This document shows positions 13,907-15,202 of a DNA stretch of 15,202 nt, one piece after another. Both the position numbers and the translations under genes were made by a program. The DNA lies in contig DBDP01000148.1 of NCBI GenBank assembly GCA_002293625.1, positions 1 to 15,202 of the forward strand. Reading direction: 5' to 3'. The notes beneath the pieces were generated by a model that saw only the letters and a program-made list of their open reading frames with translations, did no database searches and was not told where the DNA came from. Source of the stretch: Clostridiales bacterium UBA929. Lineage in GTDB: Bacteria; Bacillota; Clostridia; Oscillospirales; UBA929. Every line of letters begins with the position of its first letter. Position 1 is the stretch's first letter.

Positions 13907-15202
13907 ATGAAGAACTTAAGAATTACCGGTAAACTCATCGTTAGCTTCCTGATTATTTCCCTATTCGCGATACTCCTCTCGGCAATCAGTATCACGCAGA
14001 TTACCCGTTTGGCCAACGCGGCCATCGATAACCAAAAGTACATAACCTCGGCGCTTGAAAATATGGTGAAGTTCGCGGTTCCCTATAGCAATGTCCGAAC
14101 GGCCATGCGCGATATAGGGCGGTATACGAGCGCGGAGGATAACGAAAAACAAAAAACAGCCCTTTCAACAAACCTTGAGACCATCAATCACTATATGAAC
14201 GAATATTACAAGATCGTTCAAGGGAATCCAAACGTAAGCAAAGAAGAGTATGACGCCGTAAAGGCCGTATGCGATGTGCTGGTTACTTATACGGACATTT
14301 GTCTGAACCGGCTGATTCCTGCGGGGATGGAAAATGACGCGGAAACCGTGTACGCTATCATTTCAAAGGAGTTAGGTCCTCCGGGAACCGTTATCCGGGA
14401 AAATGTTGATTTTTTAACCACTTTTAACTCTGAGAGGGGCGCGGCAAGCGCCGAGCACGCGACGGCTGATCAGCGGACAAGCATCCTCTTGAATATCGCC
14501 GTATTGGTTGCGGCGTTGGTCATGATGGTTTTTTTGGTGTTTTATATCTCCCGCTTGATCAGCAAGCCACTCGGTGTGCTTTCCGACTTTATGAAAAAAG
14601 CCGGTACGACCGGTGATATAACAATTACCCAGCGGGACGCGGTCATTATCGAGGGTTACGGGCAGCGGAAGGACGAAACCGGCGAGATCATCGGAAACGC
14701 GGCATCTTTGATCCGGCATATAAACGGCGTAGCCGACGCCTTAAGCGTTATCGCAAACGGCGACTTGTCACAGGATATCAAGCCGCTTTCCGAATCCGAC
14801 ACGATGGGCGTCTCGCTCAAACAAGTGCTGGATAACCTGAACAATATGTTTGGAGATATCCACAACTCCACTGCGCAAGTCTCCACCGGCGCGAAGCAGA
14901 TCGCGGACGGTTCGCAGGCGCTGGCGCAAGGTTCGACCGAGCAGGCTGCTTCGGTGGAAGAACTCTCCTCCTCTATTACCGAGATTGCGGAGAAAACAAA
15001 AGAGAACGCAGCGATGGCCGATAAAGCCGCGACACTCGCCAACACCATCAAAGCAAATGCCGAGAAGGGCAGCGCCCAAATGGATGAAATGACCAACGCG
15101 GTACGCGAAATCAACACCGCGAGCCAAAACATCAGCAAAGTCATCAAATCCATCGAAGATATCGCGTTCCAAACAAATATCCTCGCCCTCAACGCCTCGG
15201 TT
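13907..15202 (+). CDS. Methyl-accepting chemotaxis protein (receptor 2), C-terminus cut by window edge
   Basis: A second chemoreceptor, open from ATG 13907 to the last base (432 codons). The first 18 residues resemble receptor 1 (MKNLRITGKLIVSF), but the sensor region (about 32-191) is unrelated at sequence level and richer in Y, N and K, so it should sense something different. A second membrane helix lies at about 192-214, followed by HAMP (ISRLISKPLGVLSDF), a second HAMP-like segment (LSVIANGDLSQDI to VLDNLNNMF) and the signalling domain. The window ends inside the hairpin tip at FQTNILALNASV. From about residue 319 on, it is nearly identical to receptor 1, with 80 consecutive identical bases at 15026-15105. 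A weak GGGG element lies about 13 bases before the ATG, poorer than at the neighbouring genes. Confidence 0.93.
   Translation, partial: MKNLRITGKLIVSFLIISLFAILLSAISITQITRLANAAIDNQKYITSALENMVKFAVPYSNVRTAMRDIGRYTSAEDNEKQKTALSTNLETINHYMNEYYKIVQGNPNVSKEEYDAVKAVCDVLVTYTDICLNRLIPAGMENDAETVYAIISKELGPPGTVIRENVDFLTTFNSERGAASAEHATADQRTSILLNIAVLVAALVMMVFLVFYISRLISKPLGVLSDFMKKAGTTGDITITQRDAVIIEGYGQRKDETGEIIGNAASLIRHINGVADALSVIANGDLSQDIKPLSESDTMGVSLKQVLDNLNNMFGDIHNSTAQVSTGAKQIADGSQALAQGSTEQAASVEELSSSITEIAEKTKENAAMADKAATLANTIKANAEKGSAQMDEMTNAVREINTASQNISKVIKSIEDIAFQTNILALNASV

Noticed and set aside
1..15202. CRISPR array, tRNA, rRNA or toxin-antitoxin pair
   Set aside because: No regularly spaced repeats, no cloverleaf or rRNA signature and no paired small genes of that type were seen on either strand.

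Overview
The window looks like chromosomal DNA of a Gram-positive, probably anaerobic, motile bacterium of the Bacillota (Clostridia/Oscillospirales-like). The grounds are strong AGGAGG-type ribosome binding sites, TTG as well as ATG starts, TTGACA/TATAAT-type promoters with 17-base spacers, a DUF3502-like sugar-binding lipoprotein, and GC-rich small palindromes in intergenic gaps. The genus cannot be fixed from the sequence alone.

Layout. 1-572 (minus) is the N-terminal part of S-adenosylhomocysteinase, cut by the window edge. Divergent from it on the plus strand is a run of three genes: an HTH-cupin regulator (644-1198), an acyl-CoA synthetase (1210-2841) and a small protein of unknown function (2893-3504), closed by a strong hairpin terminator at 3516-3557. 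On the minus strand follow a sugar-uptake pair, a lipoprotein solute-binding protein (5431-6963, with a near-consensus promoter) and a putative TIM-barrel glycoside hydrolase (3572-5257), separated by hairpins and a palindromic repeat but without ABC permeases. Next is a membrane-anchored HtrA-type protease (7228-8442, minus) with its own terminator and a tandem direct repeat in its promoter region.

8660-10447 is an accessory patch: an intact pRiA4b ORF-3 family gene followed by decayed remnants, namely a DUF5131 gene with a large in-frame internal deletion, a 17-codon mini-ORF, and a MmcQ/YjbR fragment with an early stop and a missing C-terminus. A TetR regulator (10452-11099, minus) is divergent from a chemotaxis group: CheW (11423-11893), a methyl-accepting chemotaxis protein (11928-13751) and a second one (13907 to the edge). 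The two receptors have different sensor domains but nearly identical signalling-domain DNA, including an 80-base exact match. Two TTG-N-CAA palindromes flank the cheW promoter and could be operator sites for the TetR protein.

No CRISPR array, tRNA, rRNA, transposase or clearly new multi-gene system was found. The most interesting signals are the gene-decay patch, the homogenised receptor domains, the operator-like palindromes at cheW, the tandem repeat at htrA, and the permease-less sugar-binding locus.
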